Notes: generated from the sequence alone by a model not told the origin. 64,000 nt of DNA from Ananas comosus (GCF_001540865.1 NC_033622.1:12964797-13028796), one strand, 5' to 3'; counted from the first letter of the stretch, positions 37,990 through 50,424 are shown. Translations and numbers: made by a program.

Positions 37990-38397
37990 TTCATATATAG
38001 GGATCTATGGCGGAGGTTCGAGGTGTTTGGGAACACCTGATGGAGAGTTGAAACCAAGGGACAATATTAAAAAATCTAGCTAAAGACGCAGTTTGTTGGT
38101 AGATGATTTGGTGGGAAAGAAATAATGCGATTTTTAAGAGCCAATCTTCCAATCCCTTAATGGTTGCTAGACTTATTCAGAACGTGCATGGGATAGGGAA
38201 TGAAGCAAGTTTTGTAGCAGTAGATGACGTGTTCTGGTTAGCAGAGTTAACTCCATTATTTTGTTTATTCTTCTTCCTTTATTTTTCTTTTTTCACCTAC
38301 AGTCTAGGTGCCTTATTTTTTTTAACTAAATTTATTTGCCTAATCAATGGAACAAGTAATGTGCTATCTTTCTCTCTCTCAAAAAAAAAAAAAAAGA
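37990..38397 (+). mobile_element. LINE 3'-end fragment
   Basis: The coding remnant has WWERNNAIFKSQSSNP, the end of the LINE reverse-transcriptase/zinc-binding module (compare WEIRNNVIF in the LINE at 15501-16460). Hydrophobic junk follows, then a 3' region with taatgtgctatctttctctc and poly(A) at about 38382-38395. That tail aligns with the SINE tail. Confidence 0.7.
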
Positions 38398-38399
38398 CT

Positions 38400-39738
38400 T
38401 CAAACTTTGGATACAAACTATCAAGTTATTTGCCACATATGCTAGAACAATCGGCATATAAAGAGTTATTGTAATGTTTGGAAGGAAAGAGTGTTTACAA
38501 ATGTAACCTGCAAAGAGTCAGAAGTTTGGAAATCCCCATTGAGGAATAATACATTAAAAAGCATACTAAATTAGAGCACCCATACATGTTCCAAATATTG
38601 TGCTGGTTTTATTTTATATACAGGACACACAGTTTAGAAATATTGGTGTAATATTTAAATGGTCTCACTTAAAGATCAGAGATTCGATTATCTGAATATA
38701 TATATGTATTTGAAATTTTGAAAAAATAAAATAAAATGGAGCTTCTTGAGCTTTAAATTAGTGTTAGGCATTTGAAAGGTTTTACAAGGTATAGCTCTAC
38801 AGGTAAAATTGAAACAAGAATACATATTTATTAATACATTAATAACATAAGAAAAACTTTATGAGACTTTGAACATTTCTAATTAAATTACCTTAAATAA
38901 TTATAAAAATAAAAAAATATATACCTTTAAAAAAGAGAAGGGATGTAAAGGGATGATCAAAGCAGAGAAGCAAGATGCGAAAAGCAGTTTGCGACGATGA
39001 CGAAAGAGAGCTGCGAAAAGGAGATACTGCGTGCACTCGGTCCGTTCGCGCATATATTCTCTTCTTCTCTTTTTACAACCATAAAAAATTACAAGTTTTA
39101 AAAATTTATTATCTATGCATCAAGTGTTTTTAAAAAAAGCCATTGATGTACAAAAAGAAATTATCAAAAAAGTAGTGTTCAAAATTTACAATTTTTTATA
39201 TGTAGACCTTTTAGAAGTTATACACGACACCGAACAAAAATTGTTGGAAGATTTTAAGAATTAATTACACGAAAACTTTTATGTTTATTATTACTACTAC
39301 ATAGCTTAATTAGGCCCATCATTGCAATAACGGATCCGATTTAGATTCCGGAGTTTCCAAACACGACCCAATATCGGCCCTTGGGCCTTGGCCCATCATT
39401 GTTACAAATCCAAGTGTGTGCGCGCGCGCGTGTGTGTGTGTGTGTGTGTGTGTTTTTTTCCCCTAAATTGTGTAGCCTCCTCAAGTCAATTCGATTTAGA
39501 TTTGTTTTCTTTCTACTGCTAGTATTTTTTTTTTTTTACTGTCTTAGCTATAGTTTCGGTGTTGATATATTATTATGATAATTATGATTCAATGTGTTCC
39601 ACACTTCGTGCTTGAGTGTTAAAACTTTCGACTGCATGGACTTCAAACGTAAATCAAGCACTCAAATTTCAGCCCCTGCTACTCATTCTTAATGTGTCTT
39701 CTTTATTCTTCTGGTCATAGTTCAAATCAAATCTTTAA
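38400..39738. other. Intergenic DNA with (GT)n
   Basis: AT-rich, with a GC-alternating then (GT)n run at 39415-39451. No gene was recognised. Confidence 0.5.
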
Positions 39739-40785
39739 GGTAGCATTTGGTTCGGGAACAAGGGGGGAATAGGCTCTTGTTTCCCTCTTTGTTCCCAAAC
39801 ATGATGTTTGGTACCCGGAAACAATAGTTCCAGGGTTTCAAGAACAAGCCGGTATAAGACTGGAGCTGCTGTTCCACCTTTTTTCTGGGGCAAGCTTGTT
39901 CCTGGATGAGAACAAAGTTAATTAAAATCTAAATTTAATTTTAATTACAGTAAATTATTAATTAATATAATTAATATATTTAAATTATTATTTATTACTT
40001 TAATAATTTATTTATTTATTTATTATTTATAATTAATTAATAATAATTAGATAATTATTATAATTAATTTATTATTTATAATTAAGTATTAATAATTTAT
40101 AATATTTATTATTATTTATTAATAATTATTAATAATAATAATGCGATAGTGATTATGAATTTATTATTTATAATTAAATTATAATAATAGTTAATTTAGA
40201 CAGATCGCTATTAGATGTTATTAATTTATTATTTATTCAATTTTATTAATAATTATTTATTCATTTATTAGATAAATATTAAGTAATTGTTAGCGCTTAA
40301 TAATGTAGATAGATCTCAGTATTAGTATTCAATTTATTATTTGATAAATGTAATTATTAATAATTAGGATAATATATTAATTATTACTAGTAAATTAATA
40401 TATTATTGTTATTAATAATTATTATAATATTATATATTATTTTTATTAATAATTATCAATTATTATTATTATTAATTAGATATTCAATATTGTTAATTTA
40501 TTATTTATAATTATTATTATTTATAATTAATTATTAATAATTAATTTATTATTTATTTTTAAGTAATATTTTGATGTTAATTAATTACATAATATAATTT
40601 TAATTTCAAATTATAACTCTTATTCCTCTTGTTCCAATCTAATCATCCAAATACTATTTACCTTATTCCAAGAAATAACCCAATTTTAATCCAAACGTTA
40701 AATTGGTCTAGTTCCTGCTTATATCTGAATTTGTATCTATTCCTAGAATTAGCAGTTCTTACTTATACCGGAACCAAACGCAGCC
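39739..40785. mobile_element. Harbinger/Tourist-type element, TAA duplications
   Basis: The left end ggtagcatttggttcggg and the right end ccggaaccaaacgcagcc are inverted repeats, flanked by the 3-bp direct repeat TAA at 39736-39738 and 40786-40788. TAA/TTA duplications and a GGN(n)GTTTGGTT-type end are hallmarks of PIF/Harbinger MITEs. The 1047 bp interior is extremely AT-rich and non-coding. Confidence 0.75.
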
Positions 40786-40788
40786 TAA

Positions 40789-41855
40789 ATTATCTTACAC
40801 TATAATTACAATAATATTTCTAAATACTGTGCAGATAATTAATTATTTAGTCATGCTTTGCTCACCATGACACGAATCCTACGTGCCCAACAAGCTTAGT
40901 TATTCCTCCTGTTCCACAGTCCAAATGCAAACTCGGTCCAACTACAAAAGTTTGTACAAGTACATATTCATTACCTTGCACGAGTCTTAAGTTCCAGGTA
41001 GATAGTATCCAAATAACCTAACACACGATCTGAAAGCAACTTAATTATTGATTACTGATTTGTTGTCCTAATCAGAATGGTTTTATATTATTGACTAAGT
41101 TGCCTGTTGACTACCCTTTTCATTAATTATTTTCTCCCATTCATCACGCAGTGAGAGAGATTGAAACCATTTTTTTCCACACTATAATCATATTATTAAT
41201 ATTAATGATACGGTCTTAATTAATATCTAAAATTTCTCTAATTAACTAAAAACTTGAGACTCGGGCCAAAAAGAGAGGCGGCGTGTTAGGTGGTGTCATA
41301 GAAACCGACTCCTCTTAGACCCGGGCCATGCATGGAGGAGAAGCACATTTTATTGGTCCTCAAAATTTTAAACTCGAAATTTGGGATATATCACTTTAGT
41401 CTTATGCGCTGTGTTTGGTTCAAAATTTGTAATATATTAAAACTATTATATATTTTATATTTAGAATTGCAAATCTGCTCCTAACTTATCAAGTCGCTTG
41501 CTTTGAAAAATTATATTTTTTATTAATATACTACTAATAATTCTTATCAAATATGAAAATAAAAATATACCTCCTGCTCTGTAATAATTATAATAATTTA
41601 ATATTGCTATAATAATTTTATTATTTTATTAATATTTTTTATAATTATTTAATTTGAATTGAACGAAAATAATTTGAATATTTTTAATAAAAAAAATATG
41701 AAGAATTTTTGAAAAAAAAAAAAATGCTAGCCACAAATCTAACTTTCGTGCACTACAAATCCATTGGTCCTCCGCTGCTCTCCTAAAGTTTGATCCAATT
41801 GTAATTGGTGGGCGACACAATTGTTATATAGATGGAAGATTAAGGGTTGAGAAAT
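40789..41855. other. AT-rich intergenic DNA
   Basis: No gene or clear element was seen. Confidence 0.5.
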
Positions 41856-41859
41856 TTAA

Positions 41860-42032
41860 TTGTGGTTAGATCTACACTTTTGATTATTTTTATCCGTTAG
41901 ATCATACCATTCAACCAACCACCCACTCAATTCTAGAGGGCCCACATCATCCTAACCGCATATCTCTTAATCCAATGGCCAAAAACTTGGTAGCACAGAT
42001 GACTTGGTGCTATTAATAGTATATTAGTCTAG
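41860..42032. mobile_element. MITE, family M3, copy e (left end eroded)
   Basis: The right half is typical (ccattcaaccaaccacccac, then catcctaaccgcatatc, then gctattaatagtatattag). The left terminal repeat is poorly kept. A (TA)n and (GA)n run separates it from the next element. Confidence 0.55.
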
Positions 42033-42071
42033 TTATATATATATATATATAAAGAGAGAGAGAGAGAGAGA

Positions 42072-42614
42072 GAGTTGAGCTAGAATACTATGAGTAGCAA
42101 ACGGTTCCGTTGCTACCCATTTGTTCTTGATGATGAAGCCTTCGAATCGACGATTGACATCGTTGAATATAATTTATAAAACTTGAAATATCTAGAAACC
42201 AAATTTTAAATGTTTTTGATATTATTAATTTAATGATCAAAGGGTTTCAAAATTTATAATTTTAATGATCGATATGAGGTGTTTTTTCGTTTAACGGTAT
42301 AAAGATATCCAAATCGATTGAATTTTGGTTAGAAAATTTTTTTAACTTTTTAGAACAAGATCTATACTCTCGATCTTGATTACAAGATTTCTATCATCAC
42401 TTTTTAAAGAATATTTATTTTCAGCCATTCATTTTGTGTCCATTTGATGGACAAGGGAACAATATCTAAAAAGCATAAAATTTGATTGTTAGATGCTTTA
42501 AGTAGTATAGATCGTATTTAACGGTATCAATCGACGATTTAGAAGCTCCATCATCGAAAATAAATGGGCGGCAACGGAGTCCGTTTGCTACCGATAGTTT
42601 TCTAGCTCAACTCT
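42072..42614. mobile_element. MITE, family M1, copy c
   Basis: A clear full-length foldback: left gagttgagctagaatacta, right gatagttttctagctcaac. Microsatellites lie on both sides. Inner copies of cgaatcgacgattgacatcg and its inverse are visible. Confidence 0.8.
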
Positions 42615-42631
42615 CTCTCTCTATATATAGA

Positions 42632-42848
42632 GTTCAGCTATGGTACTTTTAAAAATACTAAGCACTTGGTGTTTATAAATTTTTCGCCGTTGGATCTAAC
42701 TCTTTGATTGTTTCCACCCGTTATATCATATTATTCGACCAACCATCCATTCAATTTTAAAAAATTATTATCATCCTAACCGTACATACCTTAATTTAAT
42801 AGTCGAGAAAATTTATAAATACCAATAACGTGATATTCTCTAGTAGTA
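42632..42848. mobile_element. MITE, family M3, copy f
   Basis: The left end agttcagctatggtactttt opposes a mutated right end near 42835. The middle carries ccgttggatctaactc and aaccatccattcaattt phrases. Confidence 0.55.
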
Positions 42849-42958
42849 AAGAAGGATGGAGAGTAAAATAAAAGAAACACTTCCAAGAGCTAAAAGTTAA
42901 TTCTGAACGTCACATTTTTCTTTTTTTTTTATGGTATTTACGCATTATCTTCGTAAAC

Positions 42959-42961
<3 letters not shown>

Positions 42962-43024
<63 letters not shown>
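42962..43024. repeat. Poly(A) run of about 63 bases
   Basis: Homopolymer directly followed by (CT)n. The length is likely unreliable. Confidence 0.9.
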
Positions 43025-43027
<3 letters not shown>

Positions 43028-43640
43028 TCTCTCTCTCTCTGCTTACTATCTACGGTGAGGTACTGCGTATGCCGTAGCCTCCAGGATATGGCCACGTGTA
43101 CTCAAAGATTCGTGCTGCTGATGTGATTCGGTCAACCATTTTAGTTGGGAAGGTTGAGACATGTGAGGTCGACATACAACTGCGCGAAGCTTCTAAAGGC
43201 TAAAAAGCGCAAAGGTCCAACTTTGACTCGCAAACTAGGCTTTAAAATTTGACCGAGGATTATAACTTTTCCCACAAGTATATATTTATATATAAAAAGT
43301 ATTTATTTGTGGTACCGACTCAAAAGTTTAATTCCTTCAATTTGTTAATTGGTTCACACCAAACAAATTTTACCTCTCAATTATCGCGTGTGTCACAATT
43401 GCTAGCTATATAAAAAAATATTTAAGATTATTTTTGCTTTTAATCTAGTTTTCTAAATTTGAAAACTCGAAAGTTTCTCCTAATTCAATATTAAATGTTC
43501 TAAAATAAATAAGAATTCGAACCGAACTGAGTAACTAAATACTACTTCGATTTTTCAAATTATTAAAGGTTTCGATGTGGCGTTCTTATTAATTTGGTTT
43601 GTAGCAATAACCGCTCGTCATCATTTAAATTATAAGCTAA
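43025..43640. other. Intergenic DNA
   Basis: No gene or clear element was recognised. Confidence 0.45.
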
Positions 43641-44568
43641 GGTATCGTTTGGCTCGGTAATAAGCAAAAAGTGGGTATTCCAGAAATAGGTATAAATTGA
43701 GGTATAAGCGGGGATTAGATCAATTTTGCGTTTGGATGAAAATTGAGTTATTTCTAGGAATAAGAAAAATAACGTTTGGTAAGGTAAGATGGAATAAGAT
43801 TGAAAGTGGGTAGTTATAAATAAAAATTAATAATATTATCACTTTTTTATTTATATTAGAATTTAAATTTTTATATTTTATATTTATATTTTAAAATTTA
43901 AAATTTTAACTTTTAAATTTCAAATTTTGAAATTAAAATTTAAAATTTAAAATCTCAAATTTTAAATTCAAAATTTAAATTTTAAATTTCTAACTTTAAA
44001 TTTAAGATCAAATTTAAATTTGAAAAAAAATAAAATTCAAATTTAAAATTTCAAAAATTTAAAATTTCAAAATTTAAATTTAAAATTTAAAATGTGGAAT
44101 TTAAAATTATAAACTTTAATTTTGAGATTACAAATTTTAAATTTTAAATATAATTTATTATAATATTTTAAATTTTAAATTTATTTAAATTTTAAATTTT
44201 AATTTATTTTAATATTTAAATATAATTTGTTATAAAATTTATTATAATATTTAAATATAAATAATATGTATTAATATAGTACAATTAATAATTTAATAAT
44301 AAAAATAATGTATTATAATATATAATATATTATATTTATATAATTTAGTTTTAATTTATTTTTTAATTTTAATTAAGTTTGAAATTAAGCATGGGAATAG
44401 CACTATTCCATCAAAATGATGGAATAGTAAAAAGCTTGCTATTCCGGGATAACTGGGAATAGCAAGCTTTGACCGGGATAAAATATCCCGGTAAAAAATG
44501 ATCCCGTTTGGCGGAATAGCGGGGATAACTTTCGTTATCCCCGCTTATCCCCCGAACCAAACGGGGCC
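43641..44568. mobile_element. Harbinger/Tourist-type element, TAA duplications
   Basis: The left end ggtatcgtttggctcggtaa and the right end ccgaaccaaacggggcc are inverted repeats. Flanking TAA lies at 43638-43640 and 44569-44571. The right subterminal part is GC-richer and self-complementary (aagcttgctattcc / ggaatagcaagctt). The interior is a (A/T)-only stretch of aaattt phrases. Same superfamily as the element at 39739. Confidence 0.8.
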
Positions 44569-44571
44569 TAA

Positions 44572-44752
44572 GAGTATAGATTTCTTTATACTTATGTGAA
44601 AAGAATGTGCAGCTAGGATGATAGTGATTCTCCAAAGTTGAGTGGATGGATGAATAAATAGTATAATCTAATGGATGGAAACGATCAAATGAGCCGAAAA
44701 TTTATGAGTATAAAAAAAATCTATATTTATGAAAATATAGTAGTCGAACTAT
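44572..44752. mobile_element. MITE, family M3, copy g
   Basis: The left end gagtatagatttctttatac is followed by the family middle (gttgagtggatggatgaata). The right end is tgaaaatatagtagtcgaac. It abuts the right TAA of the Harbinger-type element. Confidence 0.65.
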
Positions 44753-44767
44753 ATATATATATATATA

Positions 44768-45222
44768 GAGCAGGGCTGCTGTGCTCTTAGGAGAACGGAG
44801 GCTTCCGTGCTCCTGAGCTGTTTTCGATGATGAAATTTTCGAATCGACGATCGGCTCCGTTAGACTTGATCTAGCCTATTTGAAGTTTATAGAAAATAAT
44901 TTTTGCAATTTTTTGACATCATTTAATTACCTAGTGATCGAAAGGATTCAAAATTCATAATTTTTAATGGTTGATATCTGCCGTTTTCAAATTTAACGAT
45001 GTAGAAGTATTCAAATCAGATAAAATTTTGATACAAAATTCTTTATACTATATACAACAAGATCAATATTTCTGATCGAAAATTTTAGTGATATATCACT
45101 ACTTTTTATAGAATTTTTATTTTCAGCTGTTAAAAATTATTGATTTTAAATCATTTCGATTGCTAGGTAAATAATATCGAAAAATCACAAAAATTATTTT
45201 TCAGAAACTTTAAATACGCTCT
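44768..45222. mobile_element. MITE, family M2, copy c (right end missing)
   Basis: The left end agagcagggctgctgtgctc matches 6232-6798. The copy stops at ttaaatacgctc, so about 100 bp of the right inverted repeat are deleted. A TA microsatellite follows at once. Confidence 0.75.
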
Positions 45223-45239
45223 ATATATATATATATATT

Positions 45240-45621
45240 CTGAACAAAAAAAAGTTAGCACAACGTAAGTGGCTACATACATGTGACGTTCACAATATTC
45301 CAGATTCAATCTAAGAATAAATTTTCTTTCTCATGCACTTCTCTAAATATGAATTATTTAATTAATAAGAGTCCATCCCAACATATACAATATGTCAACA
45401 CCTACCGTATGGGACTTCACACACATGTGAAAGAGGGAATAAATAAACGCTAGAGGAGACGCGGCCACCCACGTAGTAGTTAGCTAGGTATTGATCGAGT
45501 CATTATTATAATCACATTACCGCGTTTGTAGAGACTCGGATCGTGCTTGGAACAGTGGACAAATTAGACCAAGTCCAAATCCAAATTGAACCATGCACGT
45601 TTCCCTCGCCTATCTACTATC
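45240..45621. other. Promoter region of phytocyanin gene A
   Basis: From about 45430 onward it is collinear with the region upstream of gene B (from about 54960): gcggccacccacg, then attgatcgagtcatt, then accaagtccaaat. Confidence 0.6.
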
Positions 45622-45630
45622 TATATAAAG
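45622..45630 (+). promoter_or_regulatory. TATA box of phytocyanin gene A
   Basis: TATATAAAG, 135 bp before the ATG. The matching motif of gene B is at 55159-55166. Confidence 0.65.
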
Positions 45631-45756
45631 CCTCCCTCTAACCCTCATCTCTTCATCAAATTCATTTGCTCCCTTAATTACCACTACTTCTATTCTAATA
45701 CTTCACCTTTGATTAATTTGCTTAATTAAGGTGAACTAAGCTTAGCAGCCTTAGAA

Positions 45757-46516
45757 ATGGCTTCTTCCTACACATCTCTAGCTTTGGGTGCTCTTCTTCT
45801 CATGAGCTGCGTCTCATGGGGCTCGGCCGCCACCTACACCGTCGGCGATTCCCAGGGTTGGGGCTTTAACGTCAACTACTCAACTTGGGCTAGCAACAAG
45901 AAGTTCGTCGTGGGCGACAAACTTGGTTAGTTCTCCGAACCACCTAAATTATCAAATACAGTAATTCAATCTCTTTTTGTTAATTCGTATTTGTTAATGC
46001 CTTACTGAAGTATGACTTGAACTCGAGACCTATTATTTAGTAATGTACATGTTTGCTGATACTGTTGTATTTGCAAATACAGTTTTCAACTATCAAACCG
46101 GCCAACACACGGTCGCGGAGGTGAGCTCGAGCGACTACAACTCGTGCTCGACCAGCAACCCCATCAGCACCAACACCAATGGGCCCACCACCATCACCCT
46201 CGCCACCGCGGGGTCCCACTACTACATCTGCACCATCCAGAGCCACTGCTCCGCCGGCATGAAGCTTGCCGTCAACGTCGCCGCCTCCTCATCCTCCTCT
46301 CCATCCACACCGCCACCGAAGTCGTCATCCCCCGCCCCGCCCGCCACCCCTACGACACCCTCCACGCCGACAACACCCTCCACTCCGACCGCAGCCGCTC
46401 CCTCCACCCCGACTGCCTCCGCGCCAACCAACCACCAATCCGGAGCTGCCTCTGACCTCGTGCCGACCTTATCGGCTGTGGCGGCGATCGCCGGGCTCGT
46501 GGCGATGATCTTCTAA
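45757..46516 (+). CDS. Phytocyanin / uclacyanin-like blue copper protein, copy A
   Basis: Two exons, 45757-45925 and 46083-46516, with a phase-1 intron at the conserved phytocyanin position; 200 aa. A signal peptide (about 1-24, ending WGSAA) is followed by a plastocyanin-like domain from TYTVGDSQGW to LAVNV. The type-1 copper ligands are all present: H65, C106, H111 and M116. The expected disulfide pair is C78 and C112. A Ser/Thr/Pro-rich stalk of about 60 aa (potential arabinogalactan glycosylation) precedes a hydrophobic tail (LSAVAAIAGLVAMIF) that fits a GPI-anchor signal. Such proteins sit at the outer plasma membrane or cell wall and are thought to carry electrons; partners are unknown. 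Met as axial ligand points to uclacyanin/plantacyanin rather than stellacyanin (Gln). Confidence 0.95.
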
Positions 46517-47464
46517 GCCCGGCCAGGGTGGAGACAGTGCCATTGTACACTCTCTCTCTCTCTCTCTCTAGATCTCCCTTTTTGGAGACATTATTCTTTT
46601 TGTTGTATCTTAGGTGGTGATTAGATCGTTTTACGGGGTATACGTTGATTTCGTTACGAGGGTTGATTACCAGGTGTACGTAATTTTACGGCTTCAGATA
46701 TTTTGTGCGCGTGGAGTGTGTTCACATTTGTATCTTGAGATTCATTACATTTACTGATTCAATAAAGGACATTACTTTGTACCAACCCTTTCACGTACTT
46801 TTGCTTTTCCTTTTTCTTTTTAAGACAAAAAAAAGGTTTAGACTAAATTTAAACCGATGTCATGGATGACGCAATTTTATTTTAAATGAAGATCGGTTTT
46901 GGGTTGAAAGACTACACTTCCAAAAATTTTCAAGTCGATTTTATACTTGACTGCTGCGCTTTATTTTATTTTATTTTGAGAAAAAGATAGCAGATTATCT
47001 GTTTTGTTCATAAGAAGAATGAACTAAATATCTGATATTAGAGATGAAAAAATAAATCTAGATCAAAAAAATAAAAAATAAAAAAAAATTACAGAAGTAA
47101 CACTGAAAAGTTAAGAAATTATGAAAAAAATCATTTGGGTGAGAGAGATTTCTTTCGACTGGATCTCCAACCGCTTGATCTTATTTTTTGTTGGGCTTTA
47201 TTTAAGATTGCAAAAAAATTACAATAAATATAAAAAAGTATGACAAAAACATATTTTATTTAAGTTTATATATATATTTTCGTGTTTTGTATATTATAAC
47301 AAATTGATATATCAGAAAATGCAGAAATTTATATCAGTTGAGTCATGCTGCGTGTCTAAGATGAGTTGACAGTTGGGTTAGGTTTGACAGGTGGGTTTTG
47401 ACTAGATTTACGAGTTGAGTTGCACTGAATTTAGTTGATGGGTAATGTTCGGTCAAATTAATAA
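46517..47464. other. 3' flank of gene A and intergenic DNA
   Basis: It starts with (CT)n and an attcaataaaggac poly(A)-signal-like stretch at about 46757. A LINE/SINE-tail relic occurs at about 46975-47030 (gaaaaagatagcagattatc). No gene was seen. Confidence 0.45.
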
Positions 47465-47610
47465 TATTTTTTTAAGAAAAAAATAATAAGCTATTGATTT
47501 TGTTTTTTTAATCAAAATAAATTTAGTTAGAAATGTAAAATAATTAGATTTCTAATTTGGGGCCATGAATACTAATCATCAACCTTTTTGACACTTGTGT
47601 TAAAAATAAT
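47465..47610 (-). mobile_element. SINE relic, reverse copy
   Basis: The family order of motifs is recognisable (aataagctattgattttg, aataaatttagttag, then a decayed box B). Confidence 0.5.
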
Positions 47611-47660
47611 CAGTTAAACTAATAATTTGTTAGATTAATATATATATAGAAAGAGAGAGA

Positions 47661-47865
47661 GCGTAAGACTACTGTACTAATAGAAGCACAGCAGTGCTTA
47701 TACTTCTAAGTTTGTAACTATTCAGCAATTTTGATGGGTGATTAGAGTTAATATCTCAATTCTCTCTTAGGTTTTTTTTCTCTCTTACTCTTATCACCCA
47801 TCTTTTTATAGTTATCAACTTAGAAGTATAAGTACTCCTTTACTCCTAATAGCGTTATAATGCTA
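47661..47865. mobile_element. Short palindromic MITE, M3-related
   Basis: A 205 bp foldback. The left arm contains gtgcttatacttctaag and the right arm cttagaagtataagtac, with the outer ends gcgtaagactactgtac and gcgttataatgc. Confidence 0.65.
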
Positions 47866-47880
47866 TTATATATCTATATC

Positions 47881-47924
<44 letters not shown>

Positions 47925-47931
47925 TATATAT

Positions 47932-48186
47932 AGAGTCTGCTAACTATACTTTTATGAGTATAGAGTCTCTTGTATTCATAAATTTTTAGCCGTTTGATCC
48001 ACCCTTTAATCCATTTTACCCGTTAGATTAATACTATTCAACCAACCACTCACCAACCCCTAGCCAGCCCACTATCAACCTAAACTGTAATCATTCTCAT
48101 CCTAACCACATATTTTTTCATCTGAACAGCTAAAAACCTTATGAGTATAAGAGGCTATATACTCCATAAGAGTATAGTAGCCCCAG

Positions 48187-48190
<4 letters not shown>
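47932..48190. mobile_element. MITE, family M3, copy i
   Basis: The left end is ctaactatacttttatgag and the right end ctccataagagtatagtag. It is flanked by long (TA)n runs (47886-47930 and 48191-48226). Confidence 0.75.
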
Positions 48191-48230
<40 letters not shown>

Positions 48231-48772
48231 GCGGCTAGATGCTTATGGAAGCACGGAGGGCTTCCGTGCTTCCACTTTGATTTCGATGTTCGGACATTTG
48301 AGATCGACGATCGCTCCGTTAGACTTGATCTAGAGTATTGAAAAGTATCTAGAAAATTAAGTTTGCAATTTTTCGATATCATTTGCTAGTGATCAAAGTG
48401 CTCAAAATCAACCGCATGAAAATAAGAATCTTACAAAAATAATGATGATATGACATTAAAATTTTAGATCAAAGTTATTGATCTTGTTTTATATGTATAA
48501 AGAATTTTCTATCAAAATTCCATGCATTTTGGATTTTTCTACATCACCGTTAACTTGCAACCTGCTCACCAACGGCCGTTAAATATTGATTTTGAGCCCC
48601 TTCGATCACTAAGCAAATGATATCGAAAAATCGCAAAATTTATTTTCTAGGTACTTCAAATACTCTAGATCAACTCTAACGGAGCCGATCGTCGCTTCGA
48701 AAGTCCAAACATCGAAAACAGAGTGGAACACAAGCAGGGCTCCATGCTTCCTTAAGCATACCAGCCCCATAT
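48231..48772. mobile_element. MITE, family M2, copy d
   Basis: Inverted ends ggctagatgcttatggaag and ccttaagcataccagcc. The complete foldback has the core motifs gagatcgacgatcgctcc and ggagccgatcgtcgcttc. (TA)n lies on both sides. Confidence 0.8.
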
Positions 48773-48785
48773 AATATATATTTAT

Positions 48786-48848
<63 letters not shown>

Positions 48849-48852
<4 letters not shown>

Positions 48853-49066
48853 TAGGGCTAGATACTTTGTAAAAGTACTCATGGGGGTGATACTTGTGTG
48901 TTTTTAGCCCTTGATGGAGAGATTGTGAGGTTGAAGATGACGGTGGTTAGTGTGGTAAGTGCAATAGTGTTTAATCCAAGGGCTATTAATAATCAAAAAG
49001 TAGATCCAATGACTTAAAACCTAATAGCACCATGATGGTGATACTTGTAAAAGTATCATAGCTCAA

Positions 49067-49070
<4 letters not shown>
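48849..49070. mobile_element. MITE, family M3, copy j
   Basis: Left gagtagggctagatacttt, right tgtaaaagtatcatagctc. Closely related to copy a at 1164 (shared aatagtgttt.atccaagg). Between (TA)n runs. Confidence 0.7.
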
Positions 49071-49105
<35 letters not shown>

Positions 49106-49109
<4 letters not shown>

Positions 49110-49638
49110 GACTACTATACTTCTGGAAGCACTGAGCCTTTCGTGCTTCCAGGTCGTTTTCCATGTTGCGACTTTCGAATCATCGATCGGCTCCGTTAAA
49201 TTTAATCTAAAGTATTTGAAGTACCTATAAAATAAATTATATGATTTTTTGATATTATTTGCCTAGTGAACGAAGGGGCTCAAAATTAACAGCTGAAAAT
49301 AAAAATCTTACAAAACGTGATAATATGACATTAAAATTTTAGATCAAATATATTGATCTTGTTTTATATACTATAAAGAATTTTCTATCAAAATTTCACG
49401 TGATTTGGATATTTCTACACTGTTAAACTTGCAAACGGCTCATTATGACCGTTAAAATTATTGATTTTGAGCCCCTTCGATCACTAGGCAAATGATATCG
49501 AAAACTTATAAAATTTATTTTCTAGGTACTTCAAATACTCTAGATCAAGTTTAATGGAGCCGATCGACGATTCGAAAATCGCAACATGAAAAACGACCTC
49601 GAAGCACGGAAGGCTCCGTGCTTCCAGAAGCATAGTAA
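49106..49638. mobile_element. MITE, family M2, copy e
   Basis: A full foldback: left gtgagactactatacttctg, right ttccagaagcatagtaacc. Its right end is joined directly to a left-truncated M1 element with no TA spacer. Confidence 0.8.
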
Positions 49639-50158
49639 CCAAATGGGCTCCTTTGCCACCCATTTGTTTTCGATGATGGAGTCTCCAAATCGACGATCAG
49701 CATCGTTGAACATGATCTATATCACTTAAAGTGTTTAGAAATCAAATTTCATATATTTTCAATATTATTCTTTTATCCATCGAGTGGACACAAAAATGAA
49801 CGGCTGAAAATAAATATTCTTTAAAAAATAATGATAGGAGTCTTGTAATGAAGATCAAGAGTATAGATCTTGTTTTAAATTATTTAAAGAATTTTCTAAC
49901 AAAAATTCAATTGATTTGAATATCTTTACGCCGTTAAACGAGAAAACGCCTCATATCGACCATTAAAATTACAAATTTTGAAACCCTTTGATCATTAGAC
50001 AAATGATGTCGAAAAGATATGAAATTTGATTTCTAAACACTTCAAGTGGTATAGATCATGTTCAATGATGTCGATTGTCGATTTGGAGGCTCTAACATCG
50101 AAAATAAATAGGTGGCAACGGAGCCTATTTGCTATCGATAGTATTTTAGCTCAACTCT
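49639..50158. mobile_element. MITE, family M1, copy d (left end missing)
   Basis: It begins inside the M1 left repeat (gggctcctttgccacccatt) and lacks the terminal gagttgagctagaatac. The right end is intact (gatagtattttagctcaac). Confidence 0.75.
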
Positions 50159-50424
50159 CTCTCTCTCTCTCTATATTTATATATATAGTATAAACTAAAT
50201 TTTATTATCAGATGATTCCAAAGAAAAAGATGATTCCAAAGAATAAAAATTTTTAGAAGACCAAAGAAGTTATAAAACCGAATCGACTTAGAATCTGCTA
50301 AACCTTCACATCAAAAATTTCGAATGAATTTTTAATTAACACATATGATATGATAAATGTTATGATGTGAAATCAAGTTGTATAATCGTATAAATATAAA
50401 AAATATAAATATTGTCATTAAATT

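Noticed and set aside
46144..46550. His/Pro-rich and Arg/Pro-rich alternative frames over phytocyanin exon 2 (and the same at 55652-55999)
   Set aside because: They overlap a clear copper-protein frame and lack their own start or signal features.
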